This document shows, piece by piece, positions 6,951 to 14,474 of a stretch of DNA of 22,620 nucleotides (its first letter is position 1; each line of letters begins with the position of its first letter). The notes beneath the pieces were generated by a model, which saw nothing but the letters and a program-made list of their open reading frames with translations, did no database searches and had not been told where the DNA came from. The stretch is from JAYZBC01 sp036339375 (GTDB lineage Bacteria; Pseudomonadota; Alphaproteobacteria; MPNO01; UBA2964): contig JAYZBC010000038.1 of NCBI GenBank assembly GCA_036339375.1, positions 1 to 22,620 of the forward strand. Reading direction: 5' to 3'. The position numbers were made by a program, and so were the translations under genes.

Positions 6951-7254
6951 AAAACTTATTCCCTTATCAAAATTCTTTATCCTTCAAAAAACTTGAAATA
7001 TACCATTTTTTGAAAACACCTAACCCCAAACCCGTCTATATTTTTCCTGTAGTTACTTTACCTATGTGGTAATTTTAAGAAAATCGATTAATGAAATACA
7101 AAAATATATCCGAACTACCTGATCTAAAAATTACTAATTCTACATTATCTACGGAAAAGTATTAGAAAACCTGAAGGAAAAATCCTTCAGAAAAGGTAAG
7201 TAGGATAAAAACTAAAAACTAACTTTACCAATTGGCTATTTGTAAAACGAAAAT
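6951..7254. other. Intergenic region: promoter of OCD gene and terminator of HAD gene
   Basis: No gene is seen. The left part carries a perfect 9-bp AT-rich inverted repeat, ttcaaaaaa / ttttttgaa (6983-6991 and 7006-7014), with a 14-bp spacer, 30-65 bp upstream of the OCD start codon. It could be a regulator site. The right part holds the terminator listed separately. Confidence 0.55.
7164..7190 (-). terminator. Rho-independent terminator of the HAD gene
   Basis: On the minus strand a perfect 8-bp stem (ctgaagga with tccttcag, 7190-7183 and 7178-7171) closes a UUUU loop and runs into gttttct. It lies about 65 bp after the HAD stop codon, in the right direction. The stem has four G-C pairs, so it is moderate in strength. 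The plus strand has no T run after the stem, so I call it only for the minus strand. Confidence 0.7.
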
Positions 7255-7965
7255 TTAATGACCTATTTTTTGAGCCAGTTCGTTAAAGTCTTTTACTGTA
7301 AGATCGGGCTCCTCGGGCCAGTGCCCAAAAGGCTGCCCTCGGCGATTTATATAGCAGCTCCACATACCCGAAGATTTTGCACCAACGCAATCAAAGGAAT
7401 GGCTCGCTACAAATAAAATAGATTTATAGTCTGCTCCTAAGATTTTCTTTGCCTTAGCATACGTTTTCCAATGAGGTTTAAAATAGCCGGCTTCCTGAAC
7501 AGAAATGATGGTATCAAAACTAAAGCTAATATGTTCCTTTGCACGGTCCAACATATCACAATCTCCATTTGAAAGAATTGCCAACTCATAGCCAGAATTT
7601 CGTAACTCTTCCAGAGATGCCTCCACGTCCTCAAAGGTCTTGAGCTTCTCTATATTGCTCACCAGCCAGGATAATTGTTCGGCCGTATAAGTAATTTTAG
7701 CACGATCCATAACATGGGCAACTGCCCGTTCTCCAATCATTCGATAGGAGGTGTGTCTCTGGTCACAAAGAGCATTTATCATCGAATTTTCGAAATGTGT
7801 ACGTCGCCACCACGTAACAAACCGATGTGGGGATCCTTCCCACCCTGCTTTCCGTAAAAAAGGTGTAACAGCCTCGGTTAGGCCCTTTTGTATGTCAACG
7901 ACAGTCCCATAAAGATCAAATAAAAGAATTTTTACTTCGCGTTTCAACATTTCTGAGCTTGCCAT
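7255..7965 (-). CDS. HAD-superfamily hydrolase, haloacid dehalogenase type II-like
   Basis: A 236-residue cytosolic hydrolase of the HAD superfamily, closest in layout to L-2-haloacid dehalogenases (type II). Motif I is LLFDLYGTVVD (nucleophile D17; the DxYGT form is typical of the dehalogenase branch). A helical cap follows, with TWWRRTHFENS (51-61) where dehalogenases hold their halide/carboxylate arginine region. Motif II is ILSNGD (S132, N133), motif III FKPH (K163) and motif IV VASHSFDCVGAKSSGM (D192). These would hydrolyse a 2-haloacid to a hydroxyacid, but many members act on other small substrates. I chose ATG 7965 (aaagga upstream) over a TTG ten codons earlier. The MFS gene upstream on the same strand (gap about 190 bp) could be a partner transporter. 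Confidence 0.85.
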   Translation of the reverse strand: MASSEMLKREVKILLFDLYGTVVDIQKGLTEAVTPFLRKAGWEGSPHRFVTWWRRTHFENSMINALCDQRHTSYRMIGERAVAHVMDRAKITYTAEQLSWLVSNIEKLKTFEDVEASLEELRNSGYELAILSNGDCDMLDRAKEHISFSFDTIISVQEAGYFKPHWKTYAKAKKILGADYKSILFVASHSFDCVGAKSSGMWSCYINRRGQPFGHWPEEPDLTVKDFNELAQKIGH

Positions 7966-8159
7966 AACAAAATCCTTTAAAAAATTCTCTTGCAACGGTG
8001 GTAGATATTTAGACTGGCAAAAATACTCAAATAATAAAAACCCAGGTTTGGGCAGCCTCCCACTCTTAACACACGCCGTTGATTTACATTAATTCTTCAC
8101 TCACAGGTAATGATAATGTTTGCTCCTAAAACATCGAACTTTTAAAAAATATTCCAAAC

Positions 8160-9383
8160 CTAATTGGTCAATACTGGTTTCTCGGGAGGAACAATCACAT
8201 GGCCAGTACGGGGAAGAAGAAGAACCGCACACAAAATTGTTGTAGCCGCAAATGCAAGAACTAGAAATAGATTGCCAAAACCCCATATAGCATGAATCCA
8301 CGCGATTAAAGGAATTGCTGTAACTGACACAGAAAACGTCACTACATATCGAAGGGAATAAACCCGACTACGAAATTCACTTTTCGTAGCGCGAGCCACT
8401 AATACGTCATTTATTGGTATTTGTCCAAAAACAAAAAGCATAAAACCAATGGAGACCAACAAAGCTGTAATCCCTGTCAACTCGTACATAGCAACGAAGA
8501 AAAACGCCTGCAGCCCAGCTATAAAAGCAAACACGGTACGCACAGAATGATGGTCAACCAAATAACCAACCACAAGTTGAGCTATGGCAGCGGTTGTGAA
8601 AACGATGAAGGCATACCAGCCAACTAGAGTCGCTGTTTCTGCAATATCTTTCAAACGTTCATCGAACACCTTCGACAAGGAAAATGTGGTGCTTTGAAAG
8701 ATCAAGCCACCAATAGCTGTTGTAAAAAAAATAATAGCAAAAAGGTGCACCAGCAGCCTTTTTTCCATAACTGGAGTGTCTAGCTTTCCTGCTTTTCTGG
8801 ATGAGGAGCCAGAACCGCTTGTATCCGGTTTTCGTGTAAAAATCACAAATACGAGGTATCCCAAACCAATCAAAACTGAAATGATACCCGGAATATAAAA
8901 TGCAGAACGCCAGCCAATATTGTCGATTAAAAAACCCGTAGCGAGTGCAGCGCTGGCAACCCCTAAATTTCCAAAAATCCCGTTTACTGCTAAGGGTACA
9001 CCTGTTTTTGTTCGACCTTGTACTACCATAGCAAGACCAACTGGGTGATAAATTGCGGCAAAAACACCTACAGCAAAAAGACCAAAAGCTATCTCCAACG
9101 GTGTATTGGTTGCGGCTGTTACAATTGAACTCAGACCGATGCCAATAAAAAATATTACCATCATGCCCTCTCGGCTCCATTTGTCTGCAATCCATCCCGC
9201 CGGTATAGAACACGCGGCAAAAGCTATAAAGCCCGGTGTAGCGTAGGGGATGAGTTCAGCATAACCCATTCCCCATTCGCGGTTGAGAATAAGGGCTGCA
9301 GCAGTCGCAAAGACCAGAAGGAAAAAGTGATCAAGAAAATGACCTATATTGAGAAATAAAAACTCTATTTGGGTCCTGGTCAA
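8160..9383 (-). CDS. MFS transporter
   Basis: A 407-residue inner-membrane protein with about 12 predicted membrane helices and a long polar loop in the middle (around FTRKPDTSGSGSSSRKAGK), the usual two six-helix halves of the major facilitator superfamily. GWIADKWSREGM after the second helix resembles MFS motif A, and GVFAAIYHPVGLAMV fits the fourth helix. The substrate is unknown; families with the HPVGLAMV segment are annotated only as generic MFS. The start is most likely TTG at 9383 (ggagg 5 bases upstream); the longer reading from TTG 9410 has no ribosome site. It is divergent from a second, unrelated-looking MFS gene and upstream of the HAD hydrolase. Confidence 0.85.
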   Translation of the reverse strand: MTRTQIEFLFLNIGHFLDHFFLLVFATAAALILNREWGMGYAELIPYATPGFIAFAACSIPAGWIADKWSREGMMVIFFIGIGLSSIVTAATNTPLEIAFGLFAVGVFAAIYHPVGLAMVVQGRTKTGVPLAVNGIFGNLGVASAALATGFLIDNIGWRSAFYIPGIISVLIGLGYLVFVIFTRKPDTSGSGSSSRKAGKLDTPVMEKRLLVHLFAIIFFTTAIGGLIFQSTTFSLSKVFDERLKDIAETATLVGWYAFIVFTTAAIAQLVVGYLVDHHSVRTVFAFIAGLQAFFFVAMYELTGITALLVSIGFMLFVFGQIPINDVLVARATKSEFRSRVYSLRYVVTFSVSVTAIPLIAWIHAIWGFGNLFLVLAFAATTILCAVLLLPRTGHVIVPPEKPVLTN

Positions 9384-9629
9384 TTTTTCCTCCAAATTTT
9401 TAGAAAACAATTCCCAAATTAAATTTTTAAGTTATCAGAGACCCTACCCCAAAGGTGTAACCAAAGGAACTTCATTTCACACAATATCAACTAATTCTAA
9501 AATCTGAGGCAAAATTTTGAGGTGAGGTTATTTAACTCTTCTACTTTTCCACTCCCATGTTTTTTAGCTAAAGGGCACTCCATGAAATAGGGTCATCTGG
9601 ACGGATAAACTGGAAATCGGTCAAAAGAA

Positions 9630-10901
9630 ATGTTAAAAACCAAATCACCCTTCCTTCAAACTACGGCCATTGGGTACAAACGCATGAGCAAAATGAAACC
9701 AATGCGTCTTACCCTTCCCGCAGATAAAAAACAACATGAGGCACGCAAAACGCTTTCAACCTGTGGTTTTGCTCACTTTATCCACGACGGTTTGCATGAT
9801 GCTCTATATATTTTACTACCTCTTTGGGCACAAATGTTTGGCCTTTCTCTAGCTCAAGTTGGGTTGCTCAAAGCTATTTATTCAGGAACTTTATCTCTGT
9901 TCCAAATACCTGCCGGAATCTTGGCTGAACGCTATGGAGAAAGAATCCTTTTGGTGGGTGGTACAATTGTTGCTGGTATCGGTTATACCCTGCTTAGTTC
10001 TGCAGGGAGCTTTACGGGTTTGTTGATGCTCCTCGCCTTTGTTGGCTTGGGGTCAAGCGTCCAACATCCCCTATCTTCCACTCTTGTTGCCAGAGCTTAT
10101 CCAGCGAAGGGCCAACGCGCCGCGCTTGGTATTTACAATTTTACAGGTGATTTGGGAAAAATGGGACTACCAGCCACCGTTGCAATTATAGCTGGCGCTA
10201 TTGGTTGGCAAAGCAGTGTTATAGCGTCCGGCTTGTTGGGAACTGTTGCCGGTTTATTGATTTTTTTGCTTCTCAGACAGCATCGCCACAAAACCACCAA
10301 GGAAACAAAAACAAAAAATTTATTGGGGACTGGCTGGGGAATAAAAAACGAACCAGCTTTCCTTGCCCTTTCCGGTATAAATATCGTTGACACCACAGTG
10401 ATCTACGGTTTTTTAACCTTTCTTCCTTTCTTGCTCATAGAAAAAGGTGCAGCAGTTGAAACTCTAGGGTTAGCAATTGCACTCACTTTCGGTGGGGGCG
10501 CAGCAGGAAAATTTCTGTGCGGTGTACTTGCTGAGAGAATTGGTATTATTAAGACCTCGGTAATCACAATTCTAACCAAAGGCATATGTATTTTAATATT
10601 ACTCTGGCTCCCACTTGGAGCAGGGTTAGTGTTGCTACCGTTGCTTGGAGCTGCCCTTAACGGGACTTCATCTGTATTGTATGCAACAGTCGCAGAGCTT
10701 GTTGATCCGGAACGGCATTCCAGGTCTTTTGGACTGTTTTACACCCTTGGAATGGCAGCGGGTGCGGTTTCACCGGTTCTATTTGGAGTAGTCAGCGATT
10801 TTCATGGGGTCCCTGCGGCTCTTACAATGATAGCCTTCTCCGCCCTACTAATCATTCCATTTTGCCTTGTTCTACAAAGGCTAATGCGTCACCAGAACTA
10901 A
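9630..10901 (+). CDS. MFS transporter, Fsr-like
   Basis: A 423-residue major facilitator protein with about 12 membrane helices. FAHFIHDGLHDALYILLPLWAQ in the first helix and the following LSLAQVGLLKAIYSGTLSLFQIPAG resemble the fosmidomycin-resistance (Fsr) branch of MFS proteins, and GILAERYGERILLVGG corresponds to motif A. Efflux of a small toxic or waste compound is the likely role by family, but no substrate can be named. The start is uncertain: ATG 9630 has no clear Shine-Dalgarno sequence, and in-frame ATGs at 9684 and 9693 would remove a polar N-terminal extension without touching helix 1. Convergent with the MATE gene, 22 bp away. Confidence 0.85.
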   Translation: MLKTKSPFLQTTAIGYKRMSKMKPMRLTLPADKKQHEARKTLSTCGFAHFIHDGLHDALYILLPLWAQMFGLSLAQVGLLKAIYSGTLSLFQIPAGILAERYGERILLVGGTIVAGIGYTLLSSAGSFTGLLMLLAFVGLGSSVQHPLSSTLVARAYPAKGQRAALGIYNFTGDLGKMGLPATVAIIAGAIGWQSSVIASGLLGTVAGLLIFLLLRQHRHKTTKETKTKNLLGTGWGIKNEPAFLALSGINIVDTTVIYGFLTFLPFLLIEKGAAVETLGLAIALTFGGGAAGKFLCGVLAERIGIIKTSVITILTKGICILILLWLPLGAGLVLLPLLGAALNGTSSVLYATVAELVDPERHSRSFGLFYTLGMAAGAVSPVLFGVVSDFHGVPAALTMIAFSALLIIPFCLVLQRLMRHQN

Positions 10902-10923
10902 AACCTTAAAGTTAGATTGTACC

Positions 10924-12255
10924 TCAACTAATTGAACGAACTAGGCCAGGATAAGCAATTAACTGAGCAATTCCTCGGCAACCGAGGAAAATTAAAAGGC
11001 CAAGCCAAAGAGCGTTATTACCCATTGACGGAATAAAAAAGAAAATTACTGCCATATAAAGGAGGAAGGAAAGTAACATTGAATTTCGAAGAAGTCGAGT
11101 TCGAGTAGCCCCTAAATAAACTCCATCAAAGGTGTATGCCCAAACCGCGACCAGGGGAGAAACCACCACCCATATTAAATAGTCGACCGCTACTATCCGC
11201 ACCTCAGATATATTTGTTAAAAGGCCAATTATCCAACCGCCCAAAATGGCATATACGACAGCAAATCCCAGGGCGGTGATAACTGCCCACAAAAAGGCAC
11301 CCCTAACAACGCGTTTGAACTCTTCTCTATCCTTTCTTCCGACGGCTTCACCCACCATTGATTCTGCGGTATGGGCAAATGCATCCAAGCCAAACGTCAT
11401 AAAATGGGCGAAGTTATATAATACCTGGTTCGCTGCAAGCGTTACATCCCCAAATTGTGCACTTTGCGCAATAAACACAGCAAAACCCGAAACTACGCAG
11501 ATAGTCCGCAGAAAGATGTCCATATTGACGTTCAACATCATTCGCAATTTTGGAGCGTTGAAAATCCTTGTTTTGTTTCCGCCCGTTGGAAGGACTTTTA
11601 AACGTTGAACAATTAGGAAAATTGCTAGAAGAAAACCCAAATACTCAGCAATTAAGGAAGCGACCGCAACGCCAATGACACCCCAACCGAAAACAAAGAC
11701 GAATAGCAAATCGAGAATTATATTCACTCCATTTGTAAAGAGTTGGAGGGTTAAAGGCACACGTGAATCATGCAAACCATAGAACCAACCGATAATGGCA
11801 AAGCTGGCTAATGATGCCGGCATTGCCCAAATTCTTATTAAAAAATATTCTTGTCCCAGCGTTTCAACGGTTGCGCTTGCATTGATGTTTGAAAACGCGA
11901 AATAGGCTATGGGTATTTGCAAGGCTAGCACTACGCACCCAATGGCAATGGCGAGAATGAGAGCACGACCAAGCATTACCCTTACCTCACCCATATCCCC
12001 GGCTCCACGGGCTTGTGCAGTCGGGCCGGTTGTCCCCATACGGAGGCAATTGAAACCATGAAATATAAAAAAGTAAATCATAGCCCCGATGGCAACAGCG
12101 CCAATGTAAGATGGATCGGGAAGATGCCCGACAACAGCAGTATCAACGGCCCCAAGAAGTGGTACAGACACGTTAGATACTACAATTGGCCACGCCATCT
12201 TCCAAATTCGACGACGTATTGTTGAATCAGCGGCGGCTTCTAAACGACCGGACAT
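10924..12255 (-). CDS. MATE-family efflux transporter (DinF-like)
   Basis: A 443-residue inner-membrane exporter of the multidrug and toxin extrusion family, nearest the DinF branch. The N-terminus RRIWKMAWPIVVSNVSVPLLGAVDTAVVGHL, followed by ATGPTAQARGAGD-like sequence (GTTGPTAQARGAG, near residue 75-87), is characteristic. About 12 hydrophobic helices follow, including NGVNIILDLLFVFVFGWGVIGVAVASLIAEY in the first half. These transporters use a Na+ or H+ gradient to expel cationic or hydrophobic compounds. Length matches the family. The ribosome-binding site at ATG 12255 is weak. It is transcribed on its own; the 243-bp upstream gap contains a TATAAT hexamer (12357-12352) but no convincing -35. 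Confidence 0.88.
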   Translation of the reverse strand: MSGRLEAAADSTIRRRIWKMAWPIVVSNVSVPLLGAVDTAVVGHLPDPSYIGAVAIGAMIYFFIFHGFNCLRMGTTGPTAQARGAGDMGEVRVMLGRALILAIAIGCVVLALQIPIAYFAFSNINASATVETLGQEYFLIRIWAMPASLASFAIIGWFYGLHDSRVPLTLQLFTNGVNIILDLLFVFVFGWGVIGVAVASLIAEYLGFLLAIFLIVQRLKVLPTGGNKTRIFNAPKLRMMLNVNMDIFLRTICVVSGFAVFIAQSAQFGDVTLAANQVLYNFAHFMTFGLDAFAHTAESMVGEAVGRKDREEFKRVVRGAFLWAVITALGFAVVYAILGGWIIGLLTNISEVRIVAVDYLIWVVVSPLVAVWAYTFDGVYLGATRTRLLRNSMLLSFLLYMAVIFFFIPSMGNNALWLGLLIFLGCRGIAQLIAYPGLVRSIS

Positions 12256-12498
12256 AAAGAAAAATAACCTTTAATAAGTCAACAGGTTTAATTCAGAACG
12301 ACGTAGACAAATCGGACACCCACAAGTGTTATCTCCCGACATCGTCAACCGATTATATAGCATTTTCAGTCAGTTTATTCTTTTGCACCAAAATCGATAC
12401 GGATTAAAATTTCAACCAATAGGCGGCTGATGCCGAAAATTTAACGAACCAATTACCGTGCTAAACCAAAGCAAAGACAAAATGAATTAAAATTCAGT

Positions 12499-13413
12499 CT
12501 ATTGAGCCCGCAATTTTGGATCCAATGTATCCCGCAATGCGTCACCGAATAAATTGAAACCAAAAACGGCAAGTGTAATTGCAAGACCCGGAAAAACCGC
12601 TATCCAAGGCGCGCTTTCCGCATATTCTTCTGCACCGCCCTGAAGCATGAGCCCCCAAGCGGGAACAGGCTCCTGAACACCGAGACCAAGATAGGACAAA
12701 GACGCCTCAAGCAAAATGGCTTGCCCAACAAAGGATGTGATCATAATAAGAAATGGAGCCATAACGTTGGGCGTCATGTGCCGTAAAATAATTCGTAAAT
12801 GGCTGAACCCACAAGCACGCGCCGCATCGACGTAAGGTATTTCGCGAATAGCAAGAGCACTGGAACGGACGACCCTAGCACAACGTGGAATAAAGGGGAT
12901 GGTGATCGCCAAAATCACAAGAAGAACGTCATTTTCAACTATAGGCCCTAAAACAGCGATCATAGCGAGGGCCAGAATAATTAGCGGGAAAGCCATTATG
13001 ACATCCATTATCCGCTGAAAAATCAGGTCAAACAGGCCGCCGAAATAAGCACTGGCAACCCCTAGAATTAATCCTGTGAAGGCCCCAATTAAAGACGAGG
13101 TGAACCCAATTAGTAACGCAGTACGCGCACCATAAATAATTCGAGAAAGAATATCTCTTCCAAACTGATCCGTCCCAAGGAGATTGGTAAGGTTGGGTGC
13201 AAAATGGGGGCGGGAATAGTCATTGATAACAGGATCAAACGGAGCAAAAACTGGCGCAAACACGCCAGCAATGAGCATGATAATTACAATCACTCCACCT
13301 GCAGCACCCAGAGGCTTACGGCGAATGAGGTCTGCAAGGATTGCATACCATGACATCCGTTCAGCTAAATCCTCTAAGCCACTTTCGACGGTAATTTTTG
13401 ATCCCACTGCCAT
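12499..13413 (-). CDS. dppC: ABC transporter permease, DppC/OppC-type
   Basis: A 304-residue inner-membrane permease of the peptide/nickel ABC importer family. It has an N-terminal cytosolic segment, a first membrane helix (about 36-56), then the DPVINDYSRPHFAPNLTNLLGTDQFGRDILSRIIYG stretch that is diagnostic of DppC/OppC. The EAA loop is IPYVDAARACGFSHLRIILRH, the docking site for the ATPase subunits. The last helices follow YLGLGVQEPVPAWGLMLQGG. The ATG is preceded by aagga. The gene begins 11 bp after the DppB stop and is the last of the operon; just past its stop is only a weak AT-rich palindrome (12483-12496), so termination is uncertain. The symbol denotes the family; substrate may differ from dipeptides. 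Confidence 0.92.
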   Translation of the reverse strand: MAVGSKITVESGLEDLAERMSWYAILADLIRRKPLGAAGGVIVIIMLIAGVFAPVFAPFDPVINDYSRPHFAPNLTNLLGTDQFGRDILSRIIYGARTALLIGFTSSLIGAFTGLILGVASAYFGGLFDLIFQRIMDVIMAFPLIILALAMIAVLGPIVENDVLLVILAITIPFIPRCARVVRSSALAIREIPYVDAARACGFSHLRIILRHMTPNVMAPFLIMITSFVGQAILLEASLSYLGLGVQEPVPAWGLMLQGGAEEYAESAPWIAVFPGLAITLAVFGFNLFGDALRDTLDPKLRAQ

Positions 13414-13424
13414 ATAATTGTTCC

Positions 13425-14396
13425 TTAAGTGTACCTAATACGTGGATCAAGCCACGCATAAAGAAGATCAATCACAAGGTTAACAAATACGAATACCGTC
13501 ACCACTACCATAACCAAGGCCTGGGTTAAGTTGTAGTCGTTGTTGGTTACAGATTCGACGAACAATTTCCCGAGGCCGTTCAGGTTAAACACCTGTTCCG
13601 TAACTACTAACCCTCCCATTAGGAAGGCAAATTCAATTCCGATAACCGTCACCACCGGAAGCATAGCGTTCTTTAGCGCGTGACGATTGATTATAACTTT
13701 TTCTAGCAACCCTTTGGCCCTAGCAGTTCGGACATAATCCTCACGCAGGACTTCTAGCAATGCTGATCGGGTCATGCGTGTAGCCACCGCAGAATAACGG
13801 TAACCCGTTGCTAATGCCGGCCAAATTAGCATAGAAATGTTATACCATGGGTCTTCCCAGATCGGAACATACTGAATAGGGGGCATCCACGCCTCGCCAA
13901 ACCAAGATTGTGTAAATATTAGAAGACCCAGAATTATTAGAATTCCGAGCCAGAACGATGGCATCGCTATGCCCGCAATAGAAAAGGTTCTAACCACATA
14001 ATCTATCCAGGTGTCCTGCTTAACAGCTGAAATTGTCCCCAACGGGATTGAAATAAGGATAGAAATTAGGGTCGCCATTATTGCGACCTGCAACGATAGT
14101 TCAAACCTAAGGCCTATTTCATACGCAATAGGCTGGCCCGACCACATAGAAAGACCGAAGTCGAACGTAACCAATCCCCACATAAAGTCTCCAAACTGGA
14201 CCAGTATGGGCTGGTCTATGCCGAGATTTGTTCGGCAAGTGTCAAGCGCATTTTGATCGAAATAACCCCCGTCTCCCGCCATCCTAAGTTCACAGACATC
14301 TCCAGGAATTAACCGCAAAAGGAAAAAAACGAGGATAGCCGCCCCGATAAGGGTCGGAAATACCAGTAAAATGCGTTTTATAATATATCTGTACAT
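13425..14396 (-). CDS. dppB: ABC transporter permease, DppB/OppB-type
   Basis: A 323-residue inner-membrane permease with six membrane helices. The opening MYRYIIKRILLVFPTLIGAAILVFFLLRLIPGD is the classic DppB/OppB start. The ATPase-contact EAA loop is EDYVRTARAKGLLEKVIINRHALKNAMLPV, and VVTEQVFNLNGLGKLFVES is the conserved periplasmic-to-membrane element. It pairs with DppC to form the translocation channel. The ATG at 14396 has a poor Shine-Dalgarno sequence and lies about 16 bp past a perfect 11-bp hairpin that separates it from the binding-protein gene, which suggests lower expression than the binding protein. Contains the Cys-rich loop GDVCELRM...DTCRTN between helices 1 and 2, common in this family. 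Confidence 0.92.
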   Translation of the reverse strand: MYRYIIKRILLVFPTLIGAAILVFFLLRLIPGDVCELRMAGDGGYFDQNALDTCRTNLGIDQPILVQFGDFMWGLVTFDFGLSMWSGQPIAYEIGLRFELSLQVAIMATLISILISIPLGTISAVKQDTWIDYVVRTFSIAGIAMPSFWLGILIILGLLIFTQSWFGEAWMPPIQYVPIWEDPWYNISMLIWPALATGYRYSAVATRMTRSALLEVLREDYVRTARAKGLLEKVIINRHALKNAMLPVVTVIGIEFAFLMGGLVVTEQVFNLNGLGKLFVESVTNNDYNLTQALVMVVVTVFVFVNLVIDLLYAWLDPRIRYT

Positions 14397-14411
14397 TGGC
14401 GCCGTTTTGAA

Positions 14412-14455
14412 GGGTCAGTCTGCCCTTTAATTACCAAAAAAGAACAGACTGACCC
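14412..14455 (-). promoter_or_regulatory. Intercistronic hairpin between binding-protein and permease genes
   Basis: A perfect 11-bp inverted repeat, gggtcagtctg (14412-14422) and cagactgaccc (14445-14455), with a 22-nt loop. It starts 20 bp after the binding-protein stop codon and ends before the DppB start. Neither strand has a U run after the stem, so it is not a standard terminator. Stems in this position in binding-protein ABC operons (for example malE-malF) protect the upstream message from 3' decay or partly terminate, giving excess binding protein over permease. That role here is inference. Confidence 0.6.
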
Positions 14456-14474
14456 GAATTCACCGTTTCAAAAA

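Noticed and set aside
8036..8052. Terminator-like cccaggtttggg followed on the minus strand by a U run, after the MFS gene
   Set aside because: Stem of only four pairs; too weak to call, though its position would fit.
12352..12357. TATAAT hexamer on the minus strand as promoter of the MATE gene
   Set aside because: No -35-like hexamer at suitable spacing; one perfect hexamer is expected by chance in AT-rich intergenic DNA.
12483..12496. Palindrome tgaattaaaattca as terminator of the importer operon
   Set aside because: AT-only core with a very small loop and an interrupted T-rich tail; stability is too low.
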